Origin: Clostridiales bacterium
GTDB taxonomy: Bacteria > Bacillota > Clostridia > Christensenellales > Aristaeellaceae
Assembly: GCA_015056175.1 (NCBI GenBank)
Contig: SVGT01000001.1
Coordinates: forward strand, 1-64,000
Length of the DNA: 64,000 bases
Reading direction: 5' to 3'
Shown here in pieces: positions 45,348 through 54,388 of the stretch. The position numbers were made by a program, and so were the translations under genes. The notes beneath the pieces are model-generated. The model did not search any database. It was not told where the DNA came from and was given only the letters and a program-made list of their open reading frames with translations. How positions within the stretch are numbered: the first letter of the stretch is position 1; every line of letters starts with the position of its first letter.

Positions 45348-46625
45348 TCACGCCTCCTTGGTATCCGTGACGGCAACCGTCAGCACATTTGCATCCCACA
45401 GCTGCCGGCAGACGGCGTCCGCAAGCGGGAGATTGACCATCTCGCCCGGCGTCAGGATGCGCTTTTTGACGCTGTGCACCGCGCGCCCGTCCGCATACAG
45501 GGTGATGTATTTGTTTTCGTACACATTGGCAGGCCGGAACATAAGATTGACCTGCATCTCGTCCGTCATGGCGATCTTCTGGGGCACCACGCCGCGGACG
45601 CCTGCGCCATCCTGCACGGCGACCGTTTTCTGCGTTTTGGCGGTACGGCCCATGGCATAGCGGGCGGCTGCTCTTCCGGCCTTGAAGCTTTCCTCGCTGA
45701 CAAAATCCACCAGATCGTGCACATGCAGCACATTGCCGCAGGCAAACACGCCGGGCACGCTGGTTTCCAGTGTATCATCCACCACCGCGCCGCTGGTGGC
45801 TGCGCACATCTGCACGCCGCACTGCTGGGTCAATTCGTTTTCCGGGATCAAGCCGACGGACAAAAGCAGCGTATCGCAGTCAAAATGGATCTCCGTACCC
45901 GGGATGGGCATGCGGTTTTCATCCACCCGCGCCACCGTCACGCCGGTCAGGCGCTCCCGACCTTCGATATCCACCACCGTGTGGCTCAGGTACAAAGGAA
46001 TATCATAATCGTTCAGGCACTGCACAATGTTGCGGTTCAGGCCGCTGGAATAGGGCATCAATTCCACGCAGGCCTTTACCTTTGCGCCCTGCAGCGTCAT
46101 GCGGCGCGCCATGATGAGTCCGATATCACCGCTGCCCAGGATGACCACCTCGCGGCCCGGCATATAGCCCATCAGGTTAACGTACTTCTGCGCCGTGCCT
46201 GCACTGTAAATACCAGCGCAGCGGCTGCCCGGCGTGCCTAGCGCGCCGCGGGGGCGCTCACGGCAGCCCATGGCCAGCACCACAGCGCCTGCGCGGTACA
46301 CTTCAAATCCCCGCGCTTTGCTGACGCAGGTCACCCGTTTATCTCCGTCCACCGACAAAACCGTGGTGCCCGTCCGGATGTCGATGCCCATTTCCATGGC
46401 CGTATCGATATCCTTCTGGGCGTATTCCGGGCCGGTCAGTTCCTCCTTGAAGCGGTGCAGACCAAAGCCGTTATGGATACACTGGCGCAGAATGCCGCCG
46501 GGTGCGTCCTCGCGCTCCAGCACCACCAGGTTACTGACGCCTTCCTTCTTTGCCGCAATGGCAGCAGCCAGACCGGCAGGACCTGCGCCGATGACCAATA
46601 CGTCCACCACAATCTCGTTCATCAT
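45348..46625 (-). CDS. NAD(P)/FAD-dependent oxidoreductase
   Basis: DVLVIGAGPAGLAAAIAAKKEGVSNLVVLERED; VILGSGDIGLIMARRMTLQGA; VFACGNVLHVHDLVDFV. Confidence 0.85.
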   Translation of the reverse strand: MMNEIVVDVLVIGAGPAGLAAAIAAKKEGVSNLVVLEREDAPGGILRQCIHNGFGLHRFKEELTGPEYAQKDIDTAMEMGIDIRTGTTVLSVDGDKRVTCVSKARGFEVYRAGAVVLAMGCRERPRGALGTPGSRCAGIYSAGTAQKYVNLMGYMPGREVVILGSGDIGLIMARRMTLQGAKVKACVELMPYSSGLNRNIVQCLNDYDIPLYLSHTVVDIEGRERLTGVTVARVDENRMPIPGTEIHFDCDTLLLSVGLIPENELTQQCGVQMCAATSGAVVDDTLETSVPGVFACGNVLHVHDLVDFVSEESFKAGRAAARYAMGRTAKTQKTVAVQDGAGVRGVVPQKIAMTDEMQVNLMFRPANVYENKYITLYADGRAVHSVKKRILTPGEMVNLPLADAVCRQLWDANVLTVAVTDTKEA

Positions 46626-46629
46626 CTGC

Positions 46630-48081
46630 TCAGCCCTCCTTTTTCAGCGTGCCGGTCAGCAGATAGCTTTCGCCGCCGCACTTGGTTACCTCAAGGGGAT
46701 CCATGCCCGTTTCCTCGCAAATGATCTCCACCACGCGAGGCGAGCAGAAGCCGCCCTGACAGCGCCCCATTCCGGCGCGGGTACGGCGCTTGACGCCGTC
46801 CAGAGACCGGGCCGGCACGGGACGGCGCAGCGCATCGCGGATCTCCGCCTCCGTCACCTGCTCGCACCGGCAAATCAGATTGCCGTAAAGCGGATCCCGT
46901 CTGCACGCATCCGCCCTTTCCTCATCCGTCATGGCAAAGAAGGCTTTGTTCAGCGGTACCGCAGGCTGATAATCGTTCTTCATCGGCAATTTCAGATAAG
47001 CCGCCGCCATATTGCCCAGCTCTTCGCCAATGGCAGGCGCAGCCGTCAGACCCGGGCTCTCCACGCCCGTTGCCTCAAACGCACCCTCCGACGCGCCGGG
47101 TACCGCGCCTACGTGGAAATCCCCATCCGTGCAGTGGGCACGGTTACCGGAAAAGGCCGTGATAGCGCCCCGGGTATTGACGCCCGGCCAGGTCAGACGG
47201 CATTTTTCCAGCACAAAATCCAGCCCCTCCCGGGTGGTGACGGTATCGTCCCCGTCCGGGATCTCCTCCGCAGAGGGCCCCAGCAGCACATTGCCGTGCG
47301 CCGTGGGCGTAACCAGAACGCCCTTGCCCATTTTGCCGGGGCACTGGAACATGGTGTGGGTAAAGGGGCACTTGACCGTATGATCCAGGAGGTAGTATTC
47401 GCCGCGGCGTGGCACGATGGCAACCTTTTCCGCCGACAGCATGCCGCGCACATGGCCGCTGTGCACACCGGCGCAGTTGATCACCGCGCGAGCCTGATAT
47501 TGCTTGCCGCCCGCCGTTACGGTAAAAATCCCGTCTTTGTAATCGATGCTTTCCACCGGCGCGTCAAACACAAATTCCACGCCGTTCTGCGCCGCATGAT
47601 AGGCAAGAGCAATGGTCATTTCATAGGGGCTGACGATGCCCGCCGTTGCAGCCAGCAGCGCGCCCGTGACAGCGGGATTGACCATTGGCTCCATGTCCAG
47701 CACCTGCTGCTTGTCAAGGAGAGAAAGCCCCTCCACGCCGTTTGCCTCGCCCTGCGTTTTAAGCTCCTTAAGCGTCTCCAGATCCTCATCGGTAAAGCCC
47801 AGCACCAGAGAACCGTTATTTTGGTAGGGCACGCCCAGTTCCGCCGCAAGCTGCGGATACATCCCGGCGCCCTTTACGTTATAGTAGGCCTTTTTCGTGC
47901 CCGTATGGGCGTCAAAACCGGCATGCACAATACCGCTGTTGGCCTTGCTGGCGCCAACGGCCACGTCCTCGCCCTTTTCCAGCACGGCAATACGGCCCTC
48001 GTACCGGCTCAGCACGCGGGCTACGGCGCAGCCCGTTACGCCCGCGCCGATCAGAAGAATATCATACATGGAAGCATTCAT
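46630..48081 (-). CDS. GlpA-like FAD-dependent oxidoreductase with C-terminal BFD-type [2Fe-2S] domain
   Basis: DILLIGAGVTGCAVARVLSRYEGRIAVLEKGEDVAVGASKANSGIVHAGFDA; CRCEQVTEAEIRDAL...GRCQGGFC. Confidence 0.87.
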   Translation of the reverse strand: MNASMYDILLIGAGVTGCAVARVLSRYEGRIAVLEKGEDVAVGASKANSGIVHAGFDAHTGTKKAYYNVKGAGMYPQLAAELGVPYQNNGSLVLGFTDEDLETLKELKTQGEANGVEGLSLLDKQQVLDMEPMVNPAVTGALLAATAGIVSPYEMTIALAYHAAQNGVEFVFDAPVESIDYKDGIFTVTAGGKQYQARAVINCAGVHSGHVRGMLSAEKVAIVPRRGEYYLLDHTVKCPFTHTMFQCPGKMGKGVLVTPTAHGNVLLGPSAEEIPDGDDTVTTREGLDFVLEKCRLTWPGVNTRGAITAFSGNRAHCTDGDFHVGAVPGASEGAFEATGVESPGLTAAPAIGEELGNMAAAYLKLPMKNDYQPAVPLNKAFFAMTDEERADACRRDPLYGNLICRCEQVTEAEIRDALRRPVPARSLDGVKRRTRAGMGRCQGGFCSPRVVEIICEETGMDPLEVTKCGGESYLLTGTLKKEG

Positions 48082-48148
48082 AAATAACCCTCCATATGGT
48101 TTACTTGCACTTATTATAGCACAGTTCTTCCCCTTGCCGCAACGAAAA

Positions 48149-48170
48149 ACACGCCCCTTTCGGGGGCGTG
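48149..48170 (-). terminator. Rho-independent terminator of GNAT gene
   Basis: minus: cacgcccc-cgaaa-ggggcgtg-ttttt. Confidence 0.75.
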
Positions 48171-48183
48171 CCTGAAGAACAAA

Positions 48184-48741
48184 TTATTTACGGATCACAT
48201 ACAGTCTGGAGGGCTTCTGTTCCCCCAGCTGGGTTTCATATTTGATATCCCGGACGTACCGGAAGCCGCATTTCTCGATCACCCGGCGGCTGCGGTCATT
48301 TTCCATAAAGTGGGCGCAGGTCACCCAGTCCATACGCAGCTCCCGGAAGCAGAATTGCAGCACGGCACGCACCGCTTCGGTCATGTAGCCCTTGCCCCAG
48401 CAGCTTTTGCTCAGCACATAGCCGATCTCGCAGCCAAACAGCTCGCTGTCGCCTTCATCGGCAAGATCAGAGGGCGCTTCCAGCCCTACCGATCCCACAG
48501 CGTTTCCGCTTTCCTTTTCCACCAGTGCGAAGGTGTGCTTGCCTTCTATGAACATGCGCAGGATCCGCAGGCTTTCCTCCATGCTTTCATGGTGCTTCCA
48601 GCCGGCGCACTCGCCCACGCCCGCTTCCGACGCATAAGCGTTGAAATCCCGAAGATCAGTTTCCTGCCAGGGTCGGAGGATCAGCCTGGGTGTTTCGATC
48701 CAGATATCTGTGATGTCGATTTTCTTTTGCATACCGTTCAC
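48184..48741 (-). CDS. GNAT N-acetyltransferase (RimJ/RimL-like)
   Basis: ETPRLILRPWQETDLRDFNAYAS; IGYVLSKSCWGKGYMTEAVRAVLQFCF. Confidence 0.88.
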   Translation of the reverse strand: MNGMQKKIDITDIWIETPRLILRPWQETDLRDFNAYASEAGVGECAGWKHHESMEESLRILRMFIEGKHTFALVEKESGNAVGSVGLEAPSDLADEGDSELFGCEIGYVLSKSCWGKGYMTEAVRAVLQFCFRELRMDWVTCAHFMENDRSRRVIEKCGFRYVRDIKYETQLGEQKPSRLYVIRK

Positions 48742-48747
48742 CTTTGA

Positions 48748-49428
48748 TCAGTCTCTGCGCCTTGCCAGCGTCAGCAGACGCAGCAATTGCAGCGCCGCGC
48801 TGACAAAGGACGCCACATAGGTCAGCGCCGCGGCGGTCAGCACCTGCTTTGCGCCGCCCAGCTCCGTTTCGGTCAGATATCCGCCCGCGCTGAGCATTTT
48901 CAGCGCCCGGCGGCTGGCGTCAAACTCCACCGGCAGGGTGATGAGCGTAAAGAGCACCACAGCGGAAAAGAGCACGATGCCCGCCGTCATCAGCGGCTCC
49001 CAGGAAAAGAGGAAGCCCAGAAAGAAGATGGGCCAGCTGAGAGAGGAGCCGATGTTTACCACCGGCGCCACCGCCGTGCGCAATTTGAGGAAGGGATACT
49101 GCTCCGCCTGCTGGATGGCATGGCCTGCCTCATGGGCGGCAATGCCCAGCGCAGCCACAGAGGAAGAATGGCACACGCCGGAGGACAAACGCAGCACATT
49201 GCTGCGGGGATCATAGTGATCGGTCAGATGGCCGCCCGTCTGCTGGATCATCACATTTCCGGCGCCGTTCTGCCTGAGGATTCGCTCTGCCGCTTCCGCC
49301 GCCGTCATGCCGCTGCGCACAGGTATACGGGAGTATTTCTGATAGGTGCTGTTCACTTTACTCTGCGCCCAGAGGCCCAGCAAAAGCCCGGGCAGCATCA
49401 AAATCATGGTCCAGTCAAAATAAAACAT
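48748..49428 (-). CDS. Neutral zinc metallopeptidase (YugP-like)
   Basis: ALGIAAHEAGHAIQQAEQYPFLKLRTAVAPVVNIGSSLSWPIFF. Confidence 0.9.
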   Translation of the reverse strand: MFYFDWTMILMLPGLLLGLWAQSKVNSTYQKYSRIPVRSGMTAAEAAERILRQNGAGNVMIQQTGGHLTDHYDPRSNVLRLSSGVCHSSSVAALGIAAHEAGHAIQQAEQYPFLKLRTAVAPVVNIGSSLSWPIFFLGFLFSWEPLMTAGIVLFSAVVLFTLITLPVEFDASRRALKMLSAGGYLTETELGGAKQVLTAAALTYVASFVSAALQLLRLLTLARRRD

Positions 49429-49545
49429 GTCTTACCTCCTTTGCACGGAAGCGCTTTGCCTCCGTATTGATATTATACCACGCTTTCCCATCTTCATCAG
49501 TCAAAACCCAGACCAAAAAGATGGCACAGCTGTGGCAGATATGCA

Positions 49546-49572
49546 AAAACCGCCGGAGTTTCCTCCGGCGGT
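49546..49572 (-). terminator. Rho-independent terminator of PrsA-like gene
   Basis: minus: accgccggag-gaaa-ctccggcggt-tttt. Confidence 0.85.
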
Positions 49573-49589
49573 CTTAGATCCTGTCTGGA

Positions 49590-50933
49590 TCAATAACCCA
49601 TCTTTTCGGGATAGCTCTTCACGTCAGCTTCTTCCACCCACTGAGCGAGCACTTCTTCATAGTGCGCATCCTGCTTTTCAACCAGCAGTTCAGCGGTCAG
49701 AGACTCGCGCACAGATTCCAGATCCATGCCGCCTTCGGGAATATCGCTTTCGTAGCGGATGATGTAGTAGCCGTAGCCGCCCTCGGTGGGAGCGCTCACG
49801 TCGCCCACGTTTTCCAGGGCCATGGCAGCGGTCACGAACTCATCTTCGAAGTAGATGTAATCGGCGCACACGGCATAACCATGGGTCTTGCCGGGTTCGC
49901 TGTTCATGCCGGGGTCATCGTTATAGTTTTCAATCAGGGTAGCAAAATCTTCGCCGGCCAGTGCTTTTTCGTACACTTCGTTGGCCTGCACGTACACGCT
50001 GTCGTAAGCTGCGCGCTTGGCGGCGTCCAGATCAGCCTGAGCGGTATCCACCACAGCCTGGGCGGCGTCCACGTCAGCCTGCAGCTGCACGGTATCGGCG
50101 CCTTCTTCAGCATTTTCCAGCGCGTTCTTGGCGGCGGTCAGGCCGGCCTCGGCGGTGGTCAGGGCGCCGCGCTTTTCAGAGATGGCGCTCTTGTGCTCTT
50201 CGCTGTACTCAACCAGCACCTGCTTCACATAGCGGTAACCGGCGGGCGCATAATAGGCGGTGGTGCCGTTGTTCACGTCAAAACCAAAGTCAGAGGGCGT
50301 TTCAGTGTATTCCACCTTGGCGGTAGACACGCGCACGGCCAGTTCTTCTTCCAGTTCCTCGTCGGTGACGGTCACGTCCTTGACGGCTTCAGCCTTCAGG
50401 TTTTCGCGAACCTTTTCCTCGGTGAGGGATTCCACCATATCTTCCAGGGTGGCATAGCCGTTGGCCTGCGCATAAGCCACAGCCTCTTCACGCAGGGCGT
50501 CGCCCTCGTTTTCGCTGGTAGCCAGGTAGGAGGTTTCGATGGAAACCATCAGTTCCTCATACTGCGCTTCGGCATCAGCCTGCACGGCAGCCTTGTCTTC
50601 TTCAGACAGGGTGTTCAGGCCCATTTCGGCAGCCTTCTGGTTTTCCACCATCATATCGGTGTACTGCTCCAGCACGCTGTCCAGCACGGTAGCAGGGTCG
50701 GTGGGATAACCGGCGTTCTGGCCCAGCATCTGGTAGTAGAGGTTGTTGTAATAGTTGTTCTGCTCGATGGTGTAATCCACCACGTAATCGATGGAACCCT
50801 TGGTCATGGTTTCGCCGTTCACGTCCAGCACGATACGGGCATTATCCTTTTCGGTATCGGTGACGATCAGGGCACAGCCGCTGAGCAGCATGACGCAGGC
50901 CATCAGCAGGGCCAGCAAAGCTTTTTTCTGCAT
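49590..50933 (-). CDS. Lipoprotein peptidyl-prolyl isomerase (PrsA/SurA-like) with coiled-coil insertion
   Basis: MQKKALLALLMACVMLLSGC lipobox; KALAGEDFATLIENYNDDPGMNSEPGKTHGYAV parvulin motif. Confidence 0.82.
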   Translation of the reverse strand: MQKKALLALLMACVMLLSGCALIVTDTEKDNARIVLDVNGETMTKGSIDYVVDYTIEQNNYYNNLYYQMLGQNAGYPTDPATVLDSVLEQYTDMMVENQKAAEMGLNTLSEEDKAAVQADAEAQYEELMVSIETSYLATSENEGDALREEAVAYAQANGYATLEDMVESLTEEKVRENLKAEAVKDVTVTDEELEEELAVRVSTAKVEYTETPSDFGFDVNNGTTAYYAPAGYRYVKQVLVEYSEEHKSAISEKRGALTTAEAGLTAAKNALENAEEGADTVQLQADVDAAQAVVDTAQADLDAAKRAAYDSVYVQANEVYEKALAGEDFATLIENYNDDPGMNSEPGKTHGYAVCADYIYFEDEFVTAAMALENVGDVSAPTEGGYGYYIIRYESDIPEGGMDLESVRESLTAELLVEKQDAHYEEVLAQWVEEADVKSYPEKMGY

Positions 50934-51036
50934 AAACAGGACATCTCCAATCAAAGTACTTTAACAGGCAACATTATAACGTTTTTTTGACTGCAAGGCA
51001 AGGTTTATTTTACAGGCAGGCAAATTTCGCCACAGA

Positions 51037-51243
51037 TCAGTTGTTTTTCTTTTCCAGCTTCTTGTAGCTGCCGTCCTCCTGCTGCAAATACACCTGGTCC
51101 AGCGTGCCCCGCAGGCTCTCGCGGAATTCCAGGATGTACTGCTTGCGAAGGGCGTCGCGCTCGGCGATCTCTTCCTCCGTCAGGCCCACGCTTTTCAGCT
51201 TTCTGGCCAGTTCGTTGATCCGGTCGATCTGCGCTTTTTCCAT
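51037..51243 (-). CDS. DUF896 family protein (YnzC-like)
   Basis: MEKAQIDRINELARKLKSVGLTEEEIAERDALRKQYILEFRESLRGTLDQVYL. Confidence 0.92.
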   Translation of the reverse strand: MEKAQIDRINELARKLKSVGLTEEEIAERDALRKQYILEFRESLRGTLDQVYLQQEDGSYKKLEKKNN

Positions 51244-51247
51244 GTTC

Positions 51248-52195
51248 TCACTCCCTTTCCGCAAGGTATCTCAGACGCATGCCCATCACGCAGGGCACGG
51301 TCATCAGCAGCACGTACACACTATAGAGCATCAGCCGGCTAAGCCCTGAGCGGTCGATGAGGAATTCCAGACCGACCACCGCGCCCATCAGGCATACCAG
51401 ATAGATGCAGGCGCCCGTGAGCCATTTTTTGCCCCGGCCGTTTTTCACAGCCAGCACGCCCAGCAGCACCGTCACTGCAATGAGCAGCACCATGGCCAGC
51501 ACCTGCTGCACGCCCACAAAGGAAAACTTCATGTGCTGATCAAAGCGCAGGCTTTCCAGCACCGTCTGCGATGCGCCAAAGAGCAGCCAGCCAAGCAGGG
51601 CGGTAAAGCCTTCCCTGCGCTTTTTGCAAAGGTCCCACAGGCAGACGATGAAGATCACCGCTGCCAGAATACTTTCCAGCAGGTAGGTGGAAATATAGCT
51701 GTCATATTCCCCCACCGTCACAAAAGGCCCAAAGCCCTCGGGCGCGTTCACCAAAGGACGGCTGATGCCGATATCGGTGAACCTTTCGCCAAGGCGGGCA
51801 ACGACTACAAAGATCATTAGCGCCACAGTCACCCTGTCCAGCATGGCGCGTGCAGAGATCTTCATGCACCGCGCGGCGATCCACGCGCCAAGGTATGCGC
51901 CGATCAATGCGCCAAACATGCTGTAGCCGCCGCCCTGTACATACACAGCGCCCTCTAATGTAACGGACGAGCGCATGGAGCCGTCAAAGAGCACAAACAG
52001 AAGCCTGGACAGCACAAAGCCGCACACCAGCATGCAAAGCCCCGTAACAGCGGCGCCGCCTGCAGGCTGCTTTTGCTTTTTCCACAGAACTGCAAGCACC
52101 GCGAGCGCAAGCGCTGCGCCCAATGCCACATGCAGCCCCCAGGCGTACATGTCCACGCCCAGGATATTGATCAGATAAGCGTCCTCAATGAGCAT
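51248..52195 (-). CDS. Divergent Lgt (prolipoprotein diacylglyceryl transferase)-like membrane protein
   Basis: VYVQGGGYSMFGALIGAYLGAW and ARLGERFTDIG at the position of canonical GRxGNFxNxE. Confidence 0.6.
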   Translation of the reverse strand: MLIEDAYLINILGVDMYAWGLHVALGAALALAVLAVLWKKQKQPAGGAAVTGLCMLVCGFVLSRLLFVLFDGSMRSSVTLEGAVYVQGGGYSMFGALIGAYLGAWIAARCMKISARAMLDRVTVALMIFVVVARLGERFTDIGISRPLVNAPEGFGPFVTVGEYDSYISTYLLESILAAVIFIVCLWDLCKKRREGFTALLGWLLFGASQTVLESLRFDQHMKFSFVGVQQVLAMVLLIAVTVLLGVLAVKNGRGKKWLTGACIYLVCLMGAVVGLEFLIDRSGLSRLMLYSVYVLLMTVPCVMGMRLRYLAERE

Positions 52196-52207
52196 GATAA
52201 ACCCTCT

Positions 52208-53236
52208 TTACTCCTGCCAGGCAGCGGGATCCACCGCCGAGGCAAAATAGATGATGTCGCTCTGCGCACGCTCGGAGGAGGCGGCCTTGTCCATATACAG
52301 TTCGCCCTTGTACACCATGGTGGCGCTGTTGCCGCCGTCCAGGTTGAACGCTTCCACGCAGCCCAGTTCAAACATGAAATCCGCCAGCTCCTGCTGGGTC
52401 ACTCCCTCGCTTTCGTCGGTGCGGCCTTCCGCCACCACCAGCACGTAGGAAAGGGGGCCCGTCTGGCCGATGGCCGTGCGGGGCTCATTGCCGGTGGGAT
52501 TGTAGCCGTACTCCTCACTGATCTCAACCGTTTCGCCCTCGTGCACAAGCGTGGGGCCGAACATAAAGGCGTTGACGATCTGAATATCCGACGCCATCAG
52601 CGCTTCATAGGTTTCCTTGGGGAAGGTGATGAAGGTGTGGAAATCGCCGTTTGCGTCGATGACCAGTACGTCCTTGATGTTGTTGGTAAACTTGTTTCCC
52701 CTGTTTTTGGTGATCTGCTCGCCCTGACGGAACTCAAAGCGGGTTTTTTCCGGATCGTTGCTGAAATAATCGGCATTGATGGCCACCACGGCGTTCTTTG
52801 CCTTGGCCATGGAGGAGGGCAGCGCCGTCTTGGAGGAGGTCAGTTTGCCCGCAGCTGCGGTGCGCAATTGGGAGGGATGCTTGATCTGCACATAGGCGAT
52901 GCGCCACTTGACGCCGTCTACCTCCCGCGTTTCCATCTGCACGGAAATGGAATCGTCCTGATAGCCGTTTTCCGTATAGGCGGCGGGGTTCAATTCCATG
53001 CCTGCGGAAAAGTCCACAGGCAGGGCGTACTTTTCGTCCGGAAGGACGGCTGCTTCCTCTGCATTTTCCTCCGTAACTTCCTCTGCGCAGGCAGAAGGGA
53101 GCAGGAATGCAAAAGCGCCCTCATCCCAATCCACCGGCGGCTCAGCCACCTGATTGGGTGCGGACAGTACAAAGGGCATACCCAGCACCGTCACGGCGCA
53201 CAGCGCCCACAAAAGAATGCGCACAGGCATTTTCAT
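52208..53236 (-). CDS. Phosphodiester glycosidase (NAGPA) family protein
   Basis: VAINADYFSND; PRTAIGQTGPLSYVLVVAEGR; AFNLDGGNSATMVYKGEL. Confidence 0.88.
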   Translation of the reverse strand: MKMPVRILLWALCAVTVLGMPFVLSAPNQVAEPPVDWDEGAFAFLLPSACAEEVTEENAEEAAVLPDEKYALPVDFSAGMELNPAAYTENGYQDDSISVQMETREVDGVKWRIAYVQIKHPSQLRTAAAGKLTSSKTALPSSMAKAKNAVVAINADYFSNDPEKTRFEFRQGEQITKNRGNKFTNNIKDVLVIDANGDFHTFITFPKETYEALMASDIQIVNAFMFGPTLVHEGETVEISEEYGYNPTGNEPRTAIGQTGPLSYVLVVAEGRTDESEGVTQQELADFMFELGCVEAFNLDGGNSATMVYKGELYMDKAASSERAQSDIIYFASAVDPAAWQE

Positions 53237-53239
53237 ACG

Positions 53240-54355
53240 TTATTTTTCCTCCTGAATCCGGTTCTTGAACACCCAGTCCTGCTGGATGCGGTAGTTGAGC
53301 AGGAACAGCGTCACGTCCACGGGGATCTTGATCAGCGTGCTGCTGACAGTGGGAAGGAGCGCGCTGAGCGCACCCACGGTAAGGCCGCTGACCAGCGCAA
53401 CCAGCACGCACAGGATGATGTAGCGGCCGGCAGCGCCCCTGCACTTTTTCAGATTGAACACAAAGTTTTCATTGAGCTTGAAGTTCAGCACGGCGCTGAC
53501 GGCGCGGGCGCCCAGCGTAGCTGCCACCACGCGCAGATCGCTGCCCAGCACATTCAGATACACCGGCTGCATGAACATGGGCAAAACCCATGCGTTGAGC
53601 AGCGTGAAGAGGGCAAAATCCACCACCGTTGCCATGACGCTGGCAGACATGAACTTAAAGAACCCGCCCAGCAGCAATTTATAGATGCGCCAGGAATCCC
53701 GGATGGGATGGAAATGGGTGCCCTTGTTTTCGTCATGATACACCGTATCGATGGCGATGGGCTTCATGGGCAGTTTCACCACGGCGCAGCGGATGAGCAC
53801 GTTCATTTCATACTCAAAGCGGTCGCCGCCGATCTCCTGCATGAAGGGCAGAAGGCCGCGGACAAAGGCGCGCAGGCCCGTCTGGGTATCGGGAAGCCTG
53901 GGGCCGTAGAACAGCTGGAACACCACGGAGGTGATGCGGTTGCCCAAACGGGACTTGGGCGGCACCTGCACGCTGTTGCGGGAAAAATCGCGGCTGCCAA
54001 GCAGCAGGCACTGCTCCTTTTCGTCCAGGAGCGAAGCCAGGTTCAGCGTATCCTTCACCGTGTGCTGGCCGTCGCTGTCGGCGGTGATCACGCCGTCAAA
54101 CTCCGTGTTCTTTTCGATATAAGCATAGCCCGTCTTCAGTGCGGCGCCCTTGCCGCGGTTCACCTCATGATGCAGCACATGGCACTTGTCCCAGGTCTGA
54201 ATGCGGTCAAAGAATTCCTGATACTCCCGGGCAGAGCCGTCGTCCACCACCACCACGCCGCCAAAGCCGCCCTCCAGCAGCTGAGAAACATACTGGGGCA
54301 GTCTCTCGTCCGGAGACAGGGAAGGGATCAGCACACAGCAATTTTTCGCGTTCAA
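53240..54355 (-). CDS. Bifunctional GT2 glycosyltransferase / GtrA-like flippase
   Basis: VLIPSLSPDERLPQYVSQLLEGGFGGVVVVDDGS; DADGQH-like DSDGQH; C-term GtrA-like 4-TM with KFMSASVMATVVDFALFTLLN. Confidence 0.88.
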   Translation of the reverse strand: MNAKNCCVLIPSLSPDERLPQYVSQLLEGGFGGVVVVDDGSAREYQEFFDRIQTWDKCHVLHHEVNRGKGAALKTGYAYIEKNTEFDGVITADSDGQHTVKDTLNLASLLDEKEQCLLLGSRDFSRNSVQVPPKSRLGNRITSVVFQLFYGPRLPDTQTGLRAFVRGLLPFMQEIGGDRFEYEMNVLIRCAVVKLPMKPIAIDTVYHDENKGTHFHPIRDSWRIYKLLLGGFFKFMSASVMATVVDFALFTLLNAWVLPMFMQPVYLNVLGSDLRVVAATLGARAVSAVLNFKLNENFVFNLKKCRGAAGRYIILCVLVALVSGLTVGALSALLPTVSSTLIKIPVDVTLFLLNYRIQQDWVFKNRIQEEK

Positions 54356-54388
54356 TGTTCTCTCTCCTATGTAAAGGATGCGCCTGAC

